This document shows positions 8,776-19,677 of a DNA stretch of 64,000 nucleotides, in pieces; positions within the stretch are counted from its first letter, which is position 1, and the number at the start of each line of letters is the position of its first letter. The notes under the pieces were generated by a model. It worked only from the letters and a program-made list of their open reading frames with translations, was not told the DNA's origin and did not search any database. The translations under genes and the position numbers were made by a program. Source of the DNA: Flavobacteriaceae bacterium (GTDB lineage: Bacteria; Bacteroidota; Bacteroidia; Flavobacteriales; Flavobacteriaceae); the NCBI GenBank assembly GCA_031277535.1, contig JAITMD010000016.1:1-64000 (forward strand), read 5' to 3'.

Positions 8776-8880
8776 GCTCTTTTGTATTTATTAGAGTAGA
8801 CTAAATAATTTGAAATAAATGTAGTGAAAAATGATTAGAAGAGAACAATAGTTTATGGTACTACATCTTTCGATATAAAC

Positions 8881-8917
8881 GAAAACCCCTTTATCGAAAT
8901 GATGAAAGGGGGTTTTC
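8881..8917 (-). terminator. Terminator-like hairpin downstream of metF
   Basis: An imperfect inverted repeat (8881-8895 with 8901-8917) of the GAAAACCCC / GGGGTTTTC type lies about 100 bases beyond the metF stop on the minus strand and is the likely end of the methionine operon. The flanking T tract on the minus strand is short, so strength is uncertain. Confidence 0.55.
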
Positions 8918-8956
8918 TACAACCAAAAATTTATAAATAACGAGTTATGGGTTAGG

Positions 8957-9015
8957 GTTAACAGCTTACAGCTTACAGTGTACAGTCTGTTAACCGTAAA
9001 CCGTAAACTGTTAAC
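8957..9015. repeat. Heptamer-based inverted repeat after metF
   Basis: This stretch is built from imperfect 7-base units (CTTACAG, CTTACAG, TGTACAG, then TAACCG/TAAACCG/TAAACTG) arranged as an inverted repeat bounded by GTTAACAG and CTGTTAAC. It directly abuts the metF stop. A related element follows thrA at 15075-15136. It could form an mRNA 3' stem-loop. Confidence 0.7.
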
Positions 9016-9974
9016 TAAGCATTTGCTTTCTTGATAATCTTAATAATATTATTAGATTTACCCATAGAGTAGTAGTGTACGATAGGGATGCCAGCAGCGA
9101 TAAGTTCTTTGGACTGCTGTGCACACCATTCGATACCAATCTCACGGATGGCAACATTGTCTTTTGCCTTTAATACCTCAGCAACTAAATCATCTGGTAA
9201 GTCAACTTTAAAGCGTTGAGGTAACAAGTTTAGTTGGCTAAGGGTAGCTAATGGTTTTAGCCCAGGAATGATAGGAACATTAATGCCAATAGCTCTACAC
9301 TTATCTACAAAGGCAAAGAACTTACTATTGTCAAAAAACATTTGAGTAACAATGTATTCAGCTCCGTTGTCTATCTTTTGTTTTAGATATTTTAGATCCG
9401 TGTCGAAGTTAGGTGCTTCCATGTGTTTCTCAGGATAGCCTGCAACTCCAATGCAGAAGTCAGTTTTACTGGTGTTCTCTAATTCAGGGTCTAAGTAGAT
9501 ACCTTGGTTAAGTTCTGCAATCTGTGTGACTAACTCAGAAGCGTACTTATTACCTTTCGGTTCTGGCTTAAAGTAAGTCTCATTCTTTACCGCATCTCCT
9601 CTAAGAGCAACGACATTGTCTATACCTAAGAAGTCAAGGTCTATAAGGAAGTTTTCGGTGTCTTCTTTGGTGAAGCCTCCGCATAAGATGTGCGGTATGG
9701 CGTCCAACTTGAATCTATTTTGGATAGCCGAACAAATGCCGACAGTTCCTGGTCTTTTTCTGACAACTCTTTTTTCCCACAGTCCGTTGCCTGCTTCTTT
9801 GTACTCATATTCTTCACGGTGATACGTCACGTCAATGAAAGGTGGTTCGAACTCCATTAGCGGTTCGATAGAGTCAAATATTCCTTGAATGTTTTGCCCT
9901 TTTAACGGAGGTAGTATCTCAAAAGAGAATTGTGTTTTACCGTTTGCTTTTTGGATGTGTTCTGTTACTTTCAT
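9015..9974 (-). CDS. metF: Methylenetetrahydrofolate reductase MetF
   Basis: A 319-aa FAD-dependent methylenetetrahydrofolate reductase making 5-methyl-THF, the methyl donor used by MetH. The family start [14 protein letters not shown] contains the catalytic Glu region; [22 protein letters not shown] and the substrate-binding QMFFDN follow in the expected order. Length is normal. Its start overlaps the metH stop by 4 bases, giving translational coupling of methyl-group supply and use. It is the last gene of the operon and is followed by a heptamer repeat and a terminator-like hairpin. Confidence 0.97.
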   Translation of the reverse strand: MKVTEHIQKANGKTQFSFEILPPLKGQNIQGIFDSIEPLMEFEPPFIDVTYHREEYEYKEAGNGLWEKRVVRKRPGTVGICSAIQNRFKLDAIPHILCGGFTKEDTENFLIDLDFLGIDNVVALRGDAVKNETYFKPEPKGNKYASELVTQIAELNQGIYLDPELENTSKTDFCIGVAGYPEKHMEAPNFDTDLKYLKQKIDNGAEYIVTQMFFDNSKFFAFVDKCRAIGINVPIIPGLKPLATLSQLNLLPQRFKVDLPDDLVAEVLKAKDNVAIREIGIEWCAQQSKELIAAGIPIVHYYSMGKSNNIIKIIKKANA

Positions 9975-12900
9975 GATTCGTTAGTCGTTAATTTATTGTT
10001 TTGAGCTAAGTTGGGTGATAACCATCGCTCAGCTTCTTCTGTTGTTATATTTCTTCTATTGGCGTAGTCTGCTAATTGGTCTTGCTCTATTTTACCTAAC
10101 CCAAAGTACCTACTCTGTGGGTGAGCAAAGTAATATCCTGAGACTGCGGCTGCAGGGAACATAGCGTAACTCTCTGTTAGTGTAACACCTATTTGTTCTT
10201 CCACTTGTAGGAGTTTCCAGATGGTACCTTTCTCTAAATGGTCAGGACAAGCTGGGTAACCTGGTGCTGGTCGAATCCCTTGATAAGCTTCTTTAATCAA
10301 TTCTTCGTTGCTTAAGCGTTCAGTTGAAGCATATCCCCAAATCTCTGTACGTACACGATGGTGTAGTAATTCGGCAAAGGCTTCTACTAATCTATCCGCA
10401 AGTGCTTTGACCATAATAGCGCTGTAATCATCAAGGTCATCTTCATATCGCTTTGCCATCTCGTCCACACCAAAACCTGTAGAGACAGCGAATAGACCTA
10501 TGTAATCTTCTAATCCAGTTTCCTTTGGTGAAATGAAGTCGGCTAAAGCAATATTAGGTGCTTTGACATTCTTCAACGATTGTTGACGCAGTGTTAATAA
10601 GTGATCTAATACTTCCCCTTGTTCGCTATATACTTCGATGTCATCGTCGTTTACTTGGTTAGCAGGGAAGATGCCTAAGACACCTCTTGCGTCAAACCAA
10701 CGTTCATTGATGATTTTATCTAACATAATTAGTGCATCGTCATAGACCTGTGAGGCTGTTTGTCCTACTACCTCATCTGTCAATATCTCTGGGAACTTAC
10801 CAAACAACTGCCAAGAGCGAAAGAACGGTGCCCAATCTATATAGGGTAATAGTTCGTCTAACTCTACTGTGACTCTCTTTGTTCCAATGAAGTTGGGTTT
10901 AACAATGTCTTTTGCATCCCATTCAATCTTCACTTTATTTGCTCGAGCTTGTTCTATCGTGATATAGCTTTTGTCTCTGGCTCTACCTAAATAGTCACGT
11001 CTTAGCTGGTCATACTCTGCTTTGATATTCTCTTTAAAGGTTGCTTCAACTTCTTTTTGTAACAATTGATTCGCAATCGTTACAGAGCGAGAAGCATCGT
11101 GTACATGGACTACACAGTTCTTATACTCTGGTGCTATCTTCACAGCGGTATGAACACGAGAAGTAGTAGCTCCACCGATCATGATTGGGATGTTGCTATT
11201 AACTTTGTCTAATTCTTTAGCTAAGTGTACCATCTCATCTAAGGATGGAGTGATTAATCCACTTAATCCAATGATATCCACCTGTTCTTTAATAGCGGTC
11301 TCTATAATCTTCTCTGGTGAAACCATCACTCCAAGATCTATAATCTCATAGTTGTTACATGCTAAGACTACTGCTACAATATTCTTACCGATGTCGTGTA
11401 CATCTCCTCTTACAGTTGCCATTAATATCTTACCTGCATTACCAACTGAGGCTTCCGCATTCTGCTTTTTGCTCTCTTCGATAAAAGGAAGGAGGTAGGC
11501 TACTGCTTTCTTCATCACACGAGCAGACTTTACTACTTGTGGCAAGAACATCTTACCTGCTCCAAATAAGTCTCCTACTACATTCATCCCATTCATCAAG
11601 TATTGTTCGATTACTTGAATAGGTTGAGGTACACTCAGACGAGCTTCCTCTGTATCTTCTATTACGTAGGTTTCTATTCCTTTGACTAAGGCATGTGTTA
11701 GCCTGTCTTGGATACTACCTGAACGCCATTCTTCTACTTTGTTTTCGGTTGTTTGAATAGCACTTTCATTTTTAATACTTTCTGCAAAGTCAAGTAAGCG
11801 TTCAGTTGCATCAGCACGTCTGTTTAACAGTACGTCTTCTACGTGTTCCATTAAATCTTTGTCTACCTCATCATACACTTCTAACATCTCAGGATTCACA
11901 ATCCCCATATTCATACCGTGTTGTATGGCATGGTATAAGAAGGCAGCATGCATAGCTTCACGTACTTTATTGTTTCCTCTAAAAGAGAAAGAAACATTAC
12001 TTACCCCACCACTTACATTGGCATAAGGAAGGTTCTCTCTTATCCATTTGGTTCCATTAAAGAAGTCCAAAGCATTATTGTTGTGCTCCTCCATTCCAGT
12101 TGCTACAGGGAATATGTTTGGGTCAAAGATGATATCCTGAGGTGCGAAGTTGACCTGGTTGACTAATATATCATAAGAGCGTTGACATATCTCTATGCGT
12201 CTTGCTAATGAATCTGCTTGTCCATTTTCGTCAAAAGCCATTACTACTGTAGCAGCTCCATAGCGTTTGATTAGTTTAGCATGCTCAATGAATAGCGCTT
12301 CTCCTTCTTTCAAACTAATCGAGTTTACAATAGCCTTACCCTGTACTACACGTAGTCCTGCTTCAATAATCTCCCATTTAGAGCTATCAATCATAATAGG
12401 AACCTTAGCGATGTCTGGCTCTGAAGCGATTAGGTTAAGAAAGTTAGTCATACAGTGTACACCGTCTAATAGCCCTTCATCCATGTTAATATCAATAACC
12501 TGAGCTCCACCTTCTACTTGTTCTCTTGCAATAGCAAGAGCTTCGTCAAATTGTTCTTCTTTGATTAATCGAAGGAATTTACGAGAACCTGTTACATTCG
12601 TACGCTCACCTATGTTGATAAAGTTTGCTTCAGCAGTTACATATAAAGGCTCTAATCCAGCTAAAGCAAGTACAGGTTTTAGGTTGTATTGCTTAGGTGT
12701 TCTGTCTTTAGCATGTTCAGCTACTGTTTGTGCGATTAGCTTGATGTGCTCTGGTGTAGTACCACAACATCCTCCGATGATCTGAACTAAGTTTTGACTT
12801 AAAAAGCTGTCGATTAGTTCTTTCATCTCTTTAGGAGTTTGATCGTATTCTCCAAAGGCATTAGGTAGCCCTGCATTCGGGTGAGCAGAGATATTCACGG

Positions 12901-13702
12901 CCGCATGTTGACTTAATTGCTTGACATAAGGCTCTAATTGTTCTGCTCCTAAAGCACAGTTAAATCCAATACTCAATAAAGGAATGTGAGCAATCGAAAT
13001 CAAGAAAGCTTCTACTGTTTGTCCTGATAGGGTACGCCCTGAAGCATCCGTTATCGTACCTGATATCATAATCGGAATATCTATTCCTCGTTCTGCTTGT
13101 ATCTCATCTATAGCAAATAGGGCAGCTTTAGCATTTAAGGTATCAAAGATGGTCTCTACCAATAATAGATCGCATCCTCCATCTAATAAAGCTTCAGCCT
13201 GTTGTTTATAAGCTACTCTTAATTCTTCGAATGTAATCGCACGATATCCAGGATTGTTTACATCTGGCGATAAGCTGGCAGTCTTGTTTGTCGGTCCTAT
13301 AGCACCTGCTACATAGCGCGGTCTATTTGGATCAAGTGCCTCTACTTCATCAGCTACCTCACGGGCTATCTTAGCCGATTGATAATTTAACTCATATACT
13401 AAGTCCTCTAAGTGATAATCAGCCATCGCAATGGTGGTACCTGAGAAGGTGTTAGTAGATAAGATATCGGCTCCTGCCAAAAGATATTGTCTGTGTACTT
13501 CTTTTACAGCCTCTGGTTGAGTGATTGACAACAAGTCATTATTTCCCTTTAGAGGATGAGCAAAATCAGCAAAGCGCTCTCCTCTAAAGTCTTCTTCTGA
13601 AAATCGGTAAGCCTGAAGCATCGTACCCATTGCTCCATCGAGTACTAATGTTCGTTGTTTTAATAGGCTTCTGATATCAGTATGTATAAGTGTTGTTGAC
13701 AT
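9971..13702 (-). CDS. metH: B12-dependent methionine synthase MetH
   Basis: A 1243-aa cobalamin-dependent methionine synthase with all four modules: homocysteine-binding barrel with zinc ligands (GFNCA and GGCCGTT near residue 312), pterin-binding barrel ([16 protein letters not shown]), cobalamin cap and Rossmann domain with the B12 ligand motif [10 protein letters not shown] near residue 760, and the AdoMet-binding reactivation domain ([12 protein letters not shown]). Full length for the family, with no frameshift. Its B12 requirement links it functionally to the cobalamin uptake operon at 35.4-42.5 kb. No B12-independent metE is present in the window. It lies 46 bases downstream of metZ in the same orientation. 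Confidence 0.98.
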   Translation of the reverse strand: MSTTLIHTDIRSLLKQRTLVLDGAMGTMLQAYRFSEEDFRGERFADFAHPLKGNNDLLSITQPEAVKEVHRQYLLAGADILSTNTFSGTTIAMADYHLEDLVYELNYQSAKIAREVADEVEALDPNRPRYVAGAIGPTNKTASLSPDVNNPGYRAITFEELRVAYKQQAEALLDGGCDLLLVETIFDTLNAKAALFAIDEIQAERGIDIPIMISGTITDASGRTLSGQTVEAFLISIAHIPLLSIGFNCALGAEQLEPYVKQLSQHAAVNISAHPNAGLPNAFGEYDQTPKEMKELIDSFLSQNLVQIIGGCCGTTPEHIKLIAQTVAEHAKDRTPKQYNLKPVLALAGLEPLYVTAEANFINIGERTNVTGSRKFLRLIKEEQFDEALAIAREQVEGGAQVIDINMDEGLLDGVHCMTNFLNLIASEPDIAKVPIMIDSSKWEIIEAGLRVVQGKAIVNSISLKEGEALFIEHAKLIKRYGAATVVMAFDENGQADSLARRIEICQRSYDILVNQVNFAPQDIIFDPNIFPVATGMEEHNNNALDFFNGTKWIRENLPYANVSGGVSNVSFSFRGNNKVREAMHAAFLYHAIQHGMNMGIVNPEMLEVYDEVDKDLMEHVEDVLLNRRADATERLLDFAESIKNESAIQTTENKVEEWRSGSIQDRLTHALVKGIETYVIEDTEEARLSVPQPIQVIEQYLMNGMNVVGDLFGAGKMFLPQVVKSARVMKKAVAYLLPFIEESKKQNAEASVGNAGKILMATVRGDVHDIGKNIVAVVLACNNYEIIDLGVMVSPEKIIETAIKEQVDIIGLSGLITPSLDEMVHLAKELDKVNSNIPIMIGGATTSRVHTAVKIAPEYKNCVVHVHDASRSVTIANQLLQKEVEATFKENIKAEYDQLRRDYLGRARDKSYITIEQARANKVKIEWDAKDIVKPNFIGTKRVTVELDELLPYIDWAPFFRSWQLFGKFPEILTDEVVGQTASQVYDDALIMLDKIINERWFDARGVLGIFPANQVNDDDIEVYSEQGEVLDHLLTLRQQSLKNVKAPNIALADFISPKETGLEDYIGLFAVSTGFGVDEMAKRYEDDLDDYSAIMVKALADRLVEAFAELLHHRVRTEIWGYASTERLSNEELIKEAYQGIRPAPGYPACPDHLEKGTIWKLLQVEEQIGVTLTESYAMFPAAAVSGYYFAHPQSRYFGLGKIEQDQLADYANRRNITTEEAERWLSPNLAQNNKLTTNES

Positions 13703-13748
13703 AATTTCTTTTTTTAATCATTCTTCATTGGTGTTTGAAACAAGTGAG

Positions 13749-14942
13749 TTACTGTGCAGCAGATAAGGCTTGTTCTAAGTCACGGATAATATCTTTTGTG
13801 TTCTCTAATCCTACAGATAGGCGTATCAGGTTGTCTGTGATACCTGTAGCAATTTTCTCTTCTGCAGGAACTTTACTATGTGTGGTAGAAGCAGGGTGTG
13901 TAACAATGGTTCTACTATCACCAAGGTTAGCAGAACGGCTGCATAGTTGTAAGGCATTTAAGAATGCTCTACCTGCATCAATTCCTCCTTTGATACCAAA
14001 AGCAATAATATTACCTCCTTGCTTCATTTGTTTTTTAGCTATTTCGTATTGTGGGTGACTTGGTAAGAAGGGATACTTGATAAACTCCACTGCAGGATGT
14101 TGTTCTAAGTACTCTGCTATTGTCAAGGCATTCTCACAATGTCTATCTACTCGTACGGCTAAAGTTTCTAAGCTCTTAGATAGTACCCATGCATTGAATG
14201 GGGAGATGCTGGATCCTATGGTGCGAGCGAATAGATAGATCTTTTGCATGTATTCTTTATATCCTACTGTAACTCCTCCACATACTCGTCCTTGTCCATC
14301 GATTAGTTTAGTTGCGGAGTGTATCACTACATGGGCTCCTAAAGTAATCGGGTTCTGTAGGTAAGGCGTAGCGAAAGTGTTATCTACGATAAAGATGAGG
14401 TTGTGCTTCTTTGTTATCTCTCCTAAATACGTAAGGTCTAATACATCTACTCCTGGGTTAGTCGGACTTTCTGCAAATAGTATCTTGGTATTTGGTTTTA
14501 TCAAAGACTCTATATCATACACTTGATTTAGGTCAAAGTAACTTGTATCTACTCCCCATTCTGGAAACATATTACTGAACAAACTTCTGGTAGAACCAAA
14601 GATGTTAGAACAAGAAACAATGTGATCACCTGCTTTTAGTAAAGGAAACAAACTACCATACACTGCCGCCATCCCTGTAGCAAAGGCATATCCTGCTTCT
14701 GCTTGTTCGAACAAACATATCTTCTCTACTAATTCTGTTTGATTGGGATTAGTGAATCGAGAGTAAGAATATTGCTCTATTTCTTCTGCAAATACAGCAC
14801 GCATATTCTCTGCATCGTCAAATACGAAACTCGAGGTTAGGTATAATGGGGTAGAGTGTTCGTTGTATTGTGTACGCTCTGTCTGTGTTCGTATGGCTCG
14901 TGTCTCAAAACAACAGCCTTCTTCATTGTTTGTTGTACTCAT
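13749..14942 (-). CDS. metZ: O-succinyl/acetylhomoserine sulfhydrylase-type PLP enzyme (MetZ-like)
   Basis: A 397-aa Cys/Met-metabolism PLP enzyme. The PLP lysine lies in HSATKLIDGQGR, the signature wording of MetZ-type sulfhydrylases that make homocysteine directly from an activated homoserine and sulfide. FAESPTNPGVDVLDL and VDNTFATPYLQ supply other cofactor contacts. It is the third PLP enzyme of this family in the operon. It is separated from thrA by about 197 bases holding an inverted repeat and a promoter-like TACTTTTG, so the metZ-metH-metF group may also be transcribed independently. The acyl group used (acetyl or succinyl) cannot be read from the sequence. Confidence 0.88.
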   Translation of the reverse strand: MSTTNNEEGCCFETRAIRTQTERTQYNEHSTPLYLTSSFVFDDAENMRAVFAEEIEQYSYSRFTNPNQTELVEKICLFEQAEAGYAFATGMAAVYGSLFPLLKAGDHIVSCSNIFGSTRSLFSNMFPEWGVDTSYFDLNQVYDIESLIKPNTKILFAESPTNPGVDVLDLTYLGEITKKHNLIFIVDNTFATPYLQNPITLGAHVVIHSATKLIDGQGRVCGGVTVGYKEYMQKIYLFARTIGSSISPFNAWVLSKSLETLAVRVDRHCENALTIAEYLEQHPAVEFIKYPFLPSHPQYEIAKKQMKQGGNIIAFGIKGGIDAGRAFLNALQLCSRSANLGDSRTIVTHPASTTHSKVPAEEKIATGITDNLIRLSVGLENTKDIIRDLEQALSAAQ

Positions 14943-14968
14943 TTTGTTTTTGGTATTCAGTTATTAAT

Positions 14969-14976
14969 CAAAAGTA
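14969..14976 (-). promoter_or_regulatory. Possible internal promoter for metZ-metH-metF (-7 element)
   Basis: On the minus strand TACTTTTG matches the Bacteroidota -7 consensus TAnnTTTG exactly, 27 bases upstream of the metZ ATG. No clear TTG -33 box is seen, so this is only a candidate. Confidence 0.4.
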
Positions 14977-15074
14977 GTTTCTTATGTAAATCTTCTTTAA
15001 AGAGTTGATTATTATGACTTAATAGGGTTGTTATAGTATTAAATGGTAGTATAAAGTGGGACGCTATGTTGGCT

Positions 15075-15136
15075 AACGGTTCACAGTTCACGGTTTACAG
15101 CAGTCTGTAAACCGTGAACCGTCCACTGTAAACTAT
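15075..15136. repeat. Heptamer-based inverted repeat after thrA
   Basis: A perfect 14-bp stem (15087-15100, TTCACGGTTTACAG, with 15105-15118) around a CAGT loop is flanked by further related 7-base units (CGGTTCA, CAGTTCA, TGAACCG). It lies immediately after the thrA stop and is of the same family as 8957-9015. It may act as a 3' mRNA stem or partial terminator inside the operon. Confidence 0.75.
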
Positions 15137-15139
15137 TAC

Positions 15140-17542
15140 CTACTTATCCGCTAATCTTAGGATATCCCCAAACACTCCTCTTGCAGTAACAGATGCTCCA
15201 GCACCTGCTCCTTGGATGATGATAGGATTATCGCCATAGCTCTCAGTGTATATTTCGAATATACTGTCAGAGCCTTTTAGTTGACCTAATGCTGAACTCG
15301 TAGGTACTTCGATTAATTTCGTTTCAAGTACTCCTTTGTCCTTTTGTAGATCACCTGATAATTCTCCTACATAGCGAAGGACAGTGTCTGGTGCTAAACC
15401 TTGTTTAATCTTGTCAAAGTATGGATTTAGTTTGTCTAAGCTGTTTAAGAACGTTGGGGTATCTACGGTTTGTAACTCAGTAGGGATTAAGTTCTGAATG
15501 TTGATTTCTTCAAATTCGTTTTGTAGATCTAACTCTCGAGCCAGGATCAACAGTTTACGCCCTACGTCATTACCAGATAAATCTTCACGTGGATCAGGTT
15601 CTGTAAACCCTTTCGTGATGGCTTCTTTTAATACCTCACTGAATGGTCTATCTTGGATAGAGTAGTTGTTGAATATGTAACTTAAACTTCCAGAGAATAC
15701 TCCTTTTATCTTCGTGATGTTCTCACCTGATAAGTGCAGTAACTTAATTGTATCAATAAGTGGTAAACCTGCACCTACGTTTGTTTCGTATAGGTATTCT
15801 TTGTGGTTTGCTTTTAGCGTCTGACGAAGTTCACTGTAGAAACTATATGATATTGTGTTTGCAATTTTATTAGATGAAATAAGGTCAAACCCGTTTTCTA
15901 TTAAGGGTATATAGTTTTTAATGAACTCCCCAGAGGCTGTATTATCTATGGCAATTAAATTCTCTAAGTGATTTGCATTTGCATAGTCTATTACCTCTTG
16001 GATGTTATAGGTTACACTCTTGTCTTTTATTTCTTCTCTCCAGTTGCAGTTGATACCTCCATCATTAAGCAACACTTTTTTAGAATTACCGATAGCGAAG
16101 ATGTTTAGTGAGATATTCTTTTTGTCTTCGATAGATTGAGTAGATTGTAATATTTGGTCTATTAAAGTTCCTCCTACTAATCCGTGTCCAAAGACAGCGA
16201 TGTTTATTTTTTTCGCAATACCGAATATCTGTCCGTGTATTACGTTAAGTGCTTTTTTCGCTTCCTCTTTGCGTACAACTAAACTTACATTTTTACCTGT
16301 CACTGTATTGTTGAATAGAATAGGAACGATCTTATTCTTTACTAATGCAGCATAAGGCTTGTCAAATGTGCTTAGGTTTTGTCCGATGATAGAGATTACA
16401 GCAAGGTCTCGAATGATAGAAATGCTGTTCACATCACGAGTATAGAAGTCATTAGAGAACTCTTTGCGCAAGGCATCAGCTGCTTTATCTGCATCTTTTT
16501 CTTCTACGATAAAACCTAATCCGCGTTCTGAAGAACCCTGTGAAATAACACCTACGCTTACTCCTTCATTCGCTAAAGCAGTAAATACACGAGCATCTAC
16601 TCCTACGATACCCAATAATCCTCTACCTTCAAACTGTATTAATGCTACGTTAGACTGTACAGATAGTGATTTGATACCTCTTGCAGTTGGTTTATTAGAG
16701 ATTAGTGTTCCTTTGTTTTCTGGATTTAATGTATTTAAGATTCGAAGAGGAATGTTGTTCTCTACCAATGGCAATATCGTTTTAGCATGTAAGATAGATG
16801 CTCCGAAGTTGGCCAACTCATTCGCCTCATCGAAGTGAAGTTCTTCTATCTTCTGTGCGTTCTTTACCCAATCTGGGTTAGCAGTATAGATACCATCTAC
16901 ATGCGTATAGTTTTGCAATTCATCTGCTTCGATGAAGTTCGCTAATAGGGCTGCAGAGTAGTTACTACCATTGCGTCCCAGAGTAGTTGTTTCTCCTTTA
17001 TCAGTTGATCCGATAAAGCCAGTTACTACAGCTATCGTCCCTTTATCTACATTCGCGAAGTACGCTTGTGTTTTTTGTTTAGATACTTCATCGATCGCTT
17101 GTGCGCTTCCGAAATTTGCATCTGTGATAAAGAACTGACGGCTATCTACTGGAGTAGCTTTAATTCCTTTTGCACTTAACTGAGCAGCTAATATCTTGCT
17201 TGATATTAGTTCTCCTTGAGCTAATACTTGGTCTTTAATCTTTACTCCGTAGTCTTCTATTAGTGAAACTCCTTCATATAATTTGCTCAATACGTCTAGT
17301 TCTGTCTGTATATCTGCTTCTTTGTGGTAGGCTCTGTTTTTGAATGCTTCAAAAGCCGTTGTGTAATCTTGTTTAGTCTTTGCTAAGTCTAATATATTTT
17401 CAAGGGTATCTGTTGTATCTCCTATAGCAGAAACGACAATAGTGATAGGTCCTTCGTTTATTTTTGTTTTGATGATATGGATAACGTTTTCAAAAGCTTG
17501 TCCTGATGCAAGAGATTTTCCTCCAAACTTTAATACTTTCAT
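15140..17542 (-). CDS. thrA: Bifunctional aspartokinase / homoserine dehydrogenase
   Basis: An 800-aa ThrA-type fusion. Residues 1-280 are aspartate kinase (MKVLKFGGKSLASG, later TTLGRNGSNYSAALLA and DGIYTANPDWVKNA), residues about 290-440 are regulatory ACT repeats, and residues about 455-800 are homoserine dehydrogenase (FGHGLVGGTL nucleotide-binding loop, then GAGLPLIDT, GVFSGSLSYIFN and GFTEPDPREDLSGNDVGRK). It commits aspartate to homoserine, the substrate of the downstream MetX. Here it sits between metX and metZ and so appears dedicated to methionine rather than threonine supply. The ACT region suggests feedback control, but the effector is not determinable. Confidence 0.96.
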   Translation of the reverse strand: MKVLKFGGKSLASGQAFENVIHIIKTKINEGPITIVVSAIGDTTDTLENILDLAKTKQDYTTAFEAFKNRAYHKEADIQTELDVLSKLYEGVSLIEDYGVKIKDQVLAQGELISSKILAAQLSAKGIKATPVDSRQFFITDANFGSAQAIDEVSKQKTQAYFANVDKGTIAVVTGFIGSTDKGETTTLGRNGSNYSAALLANFIEADELQNYTHVDGIYTANPDWVKNAQKIEELHFDEANELANFGASILHAKTILPLVENNIPLRILNTLNPENKGTLISNKPTARGIKSLSVQSNVALIQFEGRGLLGIVGVDARVFTALANEGVSVGVISQGSSERGLGFIVEEKDADKAADALRKEFSNDFYTRDVNSISIIRDLAVISIIGQNLSTFDKPYAALVKNKIVPILFNNTVTGKNVSLVVRKEEAKKALNVIHGQIFGIAKKINIAVFGHGLVGGTLIDQILQSTQSIEDKKNISLNIFAIGNSKKVLLNDGGINCNWREEIKDKSVTYNIQEVIDYANANHLENLIAIDNTASGEFIKNYIPLIENGFDLISSNKIANTISYSFYSELRQTLKANHKEYLYETNVGAGLPLIDTIKLLHLSGENITKIKGVFSGSLSYIFNNYSIQDRPFSEVLKEAITKGFTEPDPREDLSGNDVGRKLLILARELDLQNEFEEINIQNLIPTELQTVDTPTFLNSLDKLNPYFDKIKQGLAPDTVLRYVGELSGDLQKDKGVLETKLIEVPTSSALGQLKGSDSIFEIYTESYGDNPIIIQGAGAGASVTARGVFGDILRLADK

Positions 17543-17554
17543 GATGTGCTGATT

Positions 17555-18520
17555 TTAGAATAATGGTTTTAATAAATTGTTTAATTGTTCGTATTCAATT
17601 AAGAAGGCATCGTGGCCGTGTATTGATTGAATCTCTTGGTATGTGATGTGTTTGCAATTGTTTTTTAGCAAGTTCACTGTTTGCTGTTGTTCCGCATTGG
17701 TAAACATATAATCTGTATCTACTGCTATACAGTGTATCTGTGTACTAGTCTGCTGTCCAAAAGCTTTTAGGCTATCTTCTGTTACTTCCTGCCCTATGGT
17801 TTTCAGCAAGTGATTCATTAGCTTGTAAGCCTGTAGGGTAAAGCGACTGTTTAAAGTCTTACCGTGGTATTTTAGCCAACTTTCTATCGCATATTGATTT
17901 TCACTTTCTTTATACCCATTAGCAAACTTCTGTTGAAGAGAAGCAGGAGTTCTATAGAGTAACATAGCGTGCATACGTGCGTCTTCTATCGGTTGAGAAG
18001 AGTTAGTAAGAATGCTATCTTGAATTAAGGCATTCCCTATCAACCAGTCAGAAGCTTTACAACTTGTCGCTATGGGGATTAGGTGCTCTATCGCTTGTGG
18101 TCTGATGAAAGCCATTTCCCAAGCTATACTTCCTCCTAAACTTCCTCCGATGATGGCATAGAGATGATCTATGTGTAATCGGTCCAATGCTTTCCAGAAT
18201 ACTTCGGCAACTACTTTTGTCGTTATCGCTTTGTAATCTTCGATGAGGTGTGCCTCTTGTTGGTTATACCCATTGCCAGGGATATCAAAGGCAATTACGG
18301 TGTATCGATTAAGGTCTATTACTTTGTCATAACCCACTAAGCTATTCCACCATCCGTTATCACCTGCTACTTCACTATTCCCTGTTAAGGCATGGTTGAC
18401 CAACACGATTGGAGCACTGTGTAAGGGCTGTCCCACCACCTGATAAGTAAAGTGAAAAGTATGTGTACTTCCGTTTGGTAAAGTATGGTTAGCGATAGTT
18501 ATTTCTTGTAAGCGACTCAT
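17555..18520 (-). CDS. metX: Homoserine O-acetyltransferase-type alpha/beta hydrolase
   Basis: A 321-aa alpha/beta-hydrolase-fold acyltransferase of the MetX family. It shows the oxyanion region VLVNHALTGNSEVAG, the nucleophile elbow GGSLGGS with the catalytic serine at about residue 140, and the C-terminal catalytic histidine in GHDAFLIEY. It activates homoserine by O-acylation (acetyl expected) for the PLP enzymes in the same operon. At 321 aa it is shorter than the 350-380 aa typical of the family but contains all landmarks. It is 12 bases upstream of thrA and 16 bases after metB. Confidence 0.9.
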   Translation of the reverse strand: MSRLQEITIANHTLPNGSTHTFHFTYQVVGQPLHSAPIVLVNHALTGNSEVAGDNGWWNSLVGYDKVIDLNRYTVIAFDIPGNGYNQQEAHLIEDYKAITTKVVAEVFWKALDRLHIDHLYAIIGGSLGGSIAWEMAFIRPQAIEHLIPIATSCKASDWLIGNALIQDSILTNSSQPIEDARMHAMLLYRTPASLQQKFANGYKESENQYAIESWLKYHGKTLNSRFTLQAYKLMNHLLKTIGQEVTEDSLKAFGQQTSTQIHCIAVDTDYMFTNAEQQQTVNLLKNNCKHITYQEIQSIHGHDAFLIEYEQLNNLLKPLF

Positions 18521-18536
18521 GGTATTTTATTGTTAT

Positions 18537-19676
18537 TTATTGTGCTAATGCTTGTTTGATATCTTCTATTAAATCTTCTGTTTCTTCTAATCCGATAGAG
18601 AGGCGTATTAAACTTTCTGTGATTCCCGCTTCTATCTTTGTTTCTTTTGGTACTGACCCATGTGACATCTCAAAAGGATAATTACTCAAACTCTTAATGC
18701 CTCCTAATCCTTCTGTCAGGGTAAAGAGCTTTAAGCTTTTTATAATCTTAAGAGCAGCTTCTTTACTGTTGTCTTTTAGGTCAAAGCTTATTACTCCGCC
18801 GAAGTACTTCTGTTGCTTTTTCGCCAATTCGTGTCCTTCGTGATGGACTAATCCTGGATAGTATATCTTATTTATCTTCGGATGTGTACTGAGGTATTCG
18901 GCTATCTTAAGGGCATTCTCTGAATATCCTTTGTATCTCAGTAGTAGTGTTTCTATTCCTCTAATGGTTAAGAAGCTATCAAAAGGACTTAGTATCGCTC
19001 CAGTTGAGTTTTGGTGAAACTTGATGATCTTTCCTAACTCTTCTGTCTTGGTGATGACCAACCCTGCTACTACATCCGAATGTCCTGCTATGTACTTAGT
19101 AGCACTGTGAACCACTAAGTCAGCTCCTAAGTCTAAAGGCTTCTGAGCTATCGGAGTAGCGAAGGTGTTATCTACACATAACCAAACCTTGTGTTTCTTA
19201 GCAATGTTCGCTATAGCTTGTATATCAGATATTCTCAGTGTAGGGTTAGTCGGACTTTCTATCCAGATTAGCTTTGTGTTAGCTGTAATCGCTTTCTCGA
19301 CATGCTCAACTACTGTTGTATCTACATAATGTGTCTTAATCCCAAACTTTGCATACACTTCATTCAATAGTCTGTAAGTCCCACCGTAGATATTCGCTAC
19401 TGCTATTACTTCATCTCCTTGACTTAGTGTTTTGAATACTACGTCTATTGCTGCAAGTCCACTTCCAAAGGCAAACCCTTTTGCACCGTTCTCTAATGAA
19501 GCAACTAATTCTTCTAAAGCTTGACGAGTAGGATTGTTAGTACGCGTATAGTCAAATCCTTTGTTTACTCCTGGAGCTTCTTGAGCGAAAGTAGTTGTCT
19601 GATAGATCGGTACAGCTATGGCTCCTGTATGTGGGTCTATCGGAATGTGTTTAAGTATGTCTGTTTGGGTACTCAT
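18537..19676 (-). CDS. metB: Cystathionine gamma-synthase/lyase-type PLP enzyme
   Basis: A 379-aa trans-sulfuration enzyme. The internal aldimine lysine lies in HSATKYIAGHSDVVAG, the wording typical of cystathionine gamma-synthase and gamma-lyase. GFDYTRTNNPTRQALE, FGSGLAAI and WIESPTNPTLRI provide PLP contacts. Synthase and lyase are hard to separate by sequence alone; the setting, two bases from metY and just upstream of metX, favours the biosynthetic synthase joining cysteine to acyl-homoserine. The C-terminal SLGGIKSL-like region (EGLGGIKSLSNYP) and SHGSVP motif are intact. Confidence 0.9.
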   Translation of the reverse strand: MSTQTDILKHIPIDPHTGAIAVPIYQTTTFAQEAPGVNKGFDYTRTNNPTRQALEELVASLENGAKGFAFGSGLAAIDVVFKTLSQGDEVIAVANIYGGTYRLLNEVYAKFGIKTHYVDTTVVEHVEKAITANTKLIWIESPTNPTLRISDIQAIANIAKKHKVWLCVDNTFATPIAQKPLDLGADLVVHSATKYIAGHSDVVAGLVITKTEELGKIIKFHQNSTGAILSPFDSFLTIRGIETLLLRYKGYSENALKIAEYLSTHPKINKIYYPGLVHHEGHELAKKQQKYFGGVISFDLKDNSKEAALKIIKSLKLFTLTEGLGGIKSLSNYPFEMSHGSVPKETKIEAGITESLIRLSIGLEETEDLIEDIKQALAQ

Positions 19677-19677
19677 C

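Noticed and set aside
8957..9015. Heptamer repeats considered as a CRISPR array
   Set aside because: Units are 7 bases, degenerate and without regular spacers; no cas genes nearby.
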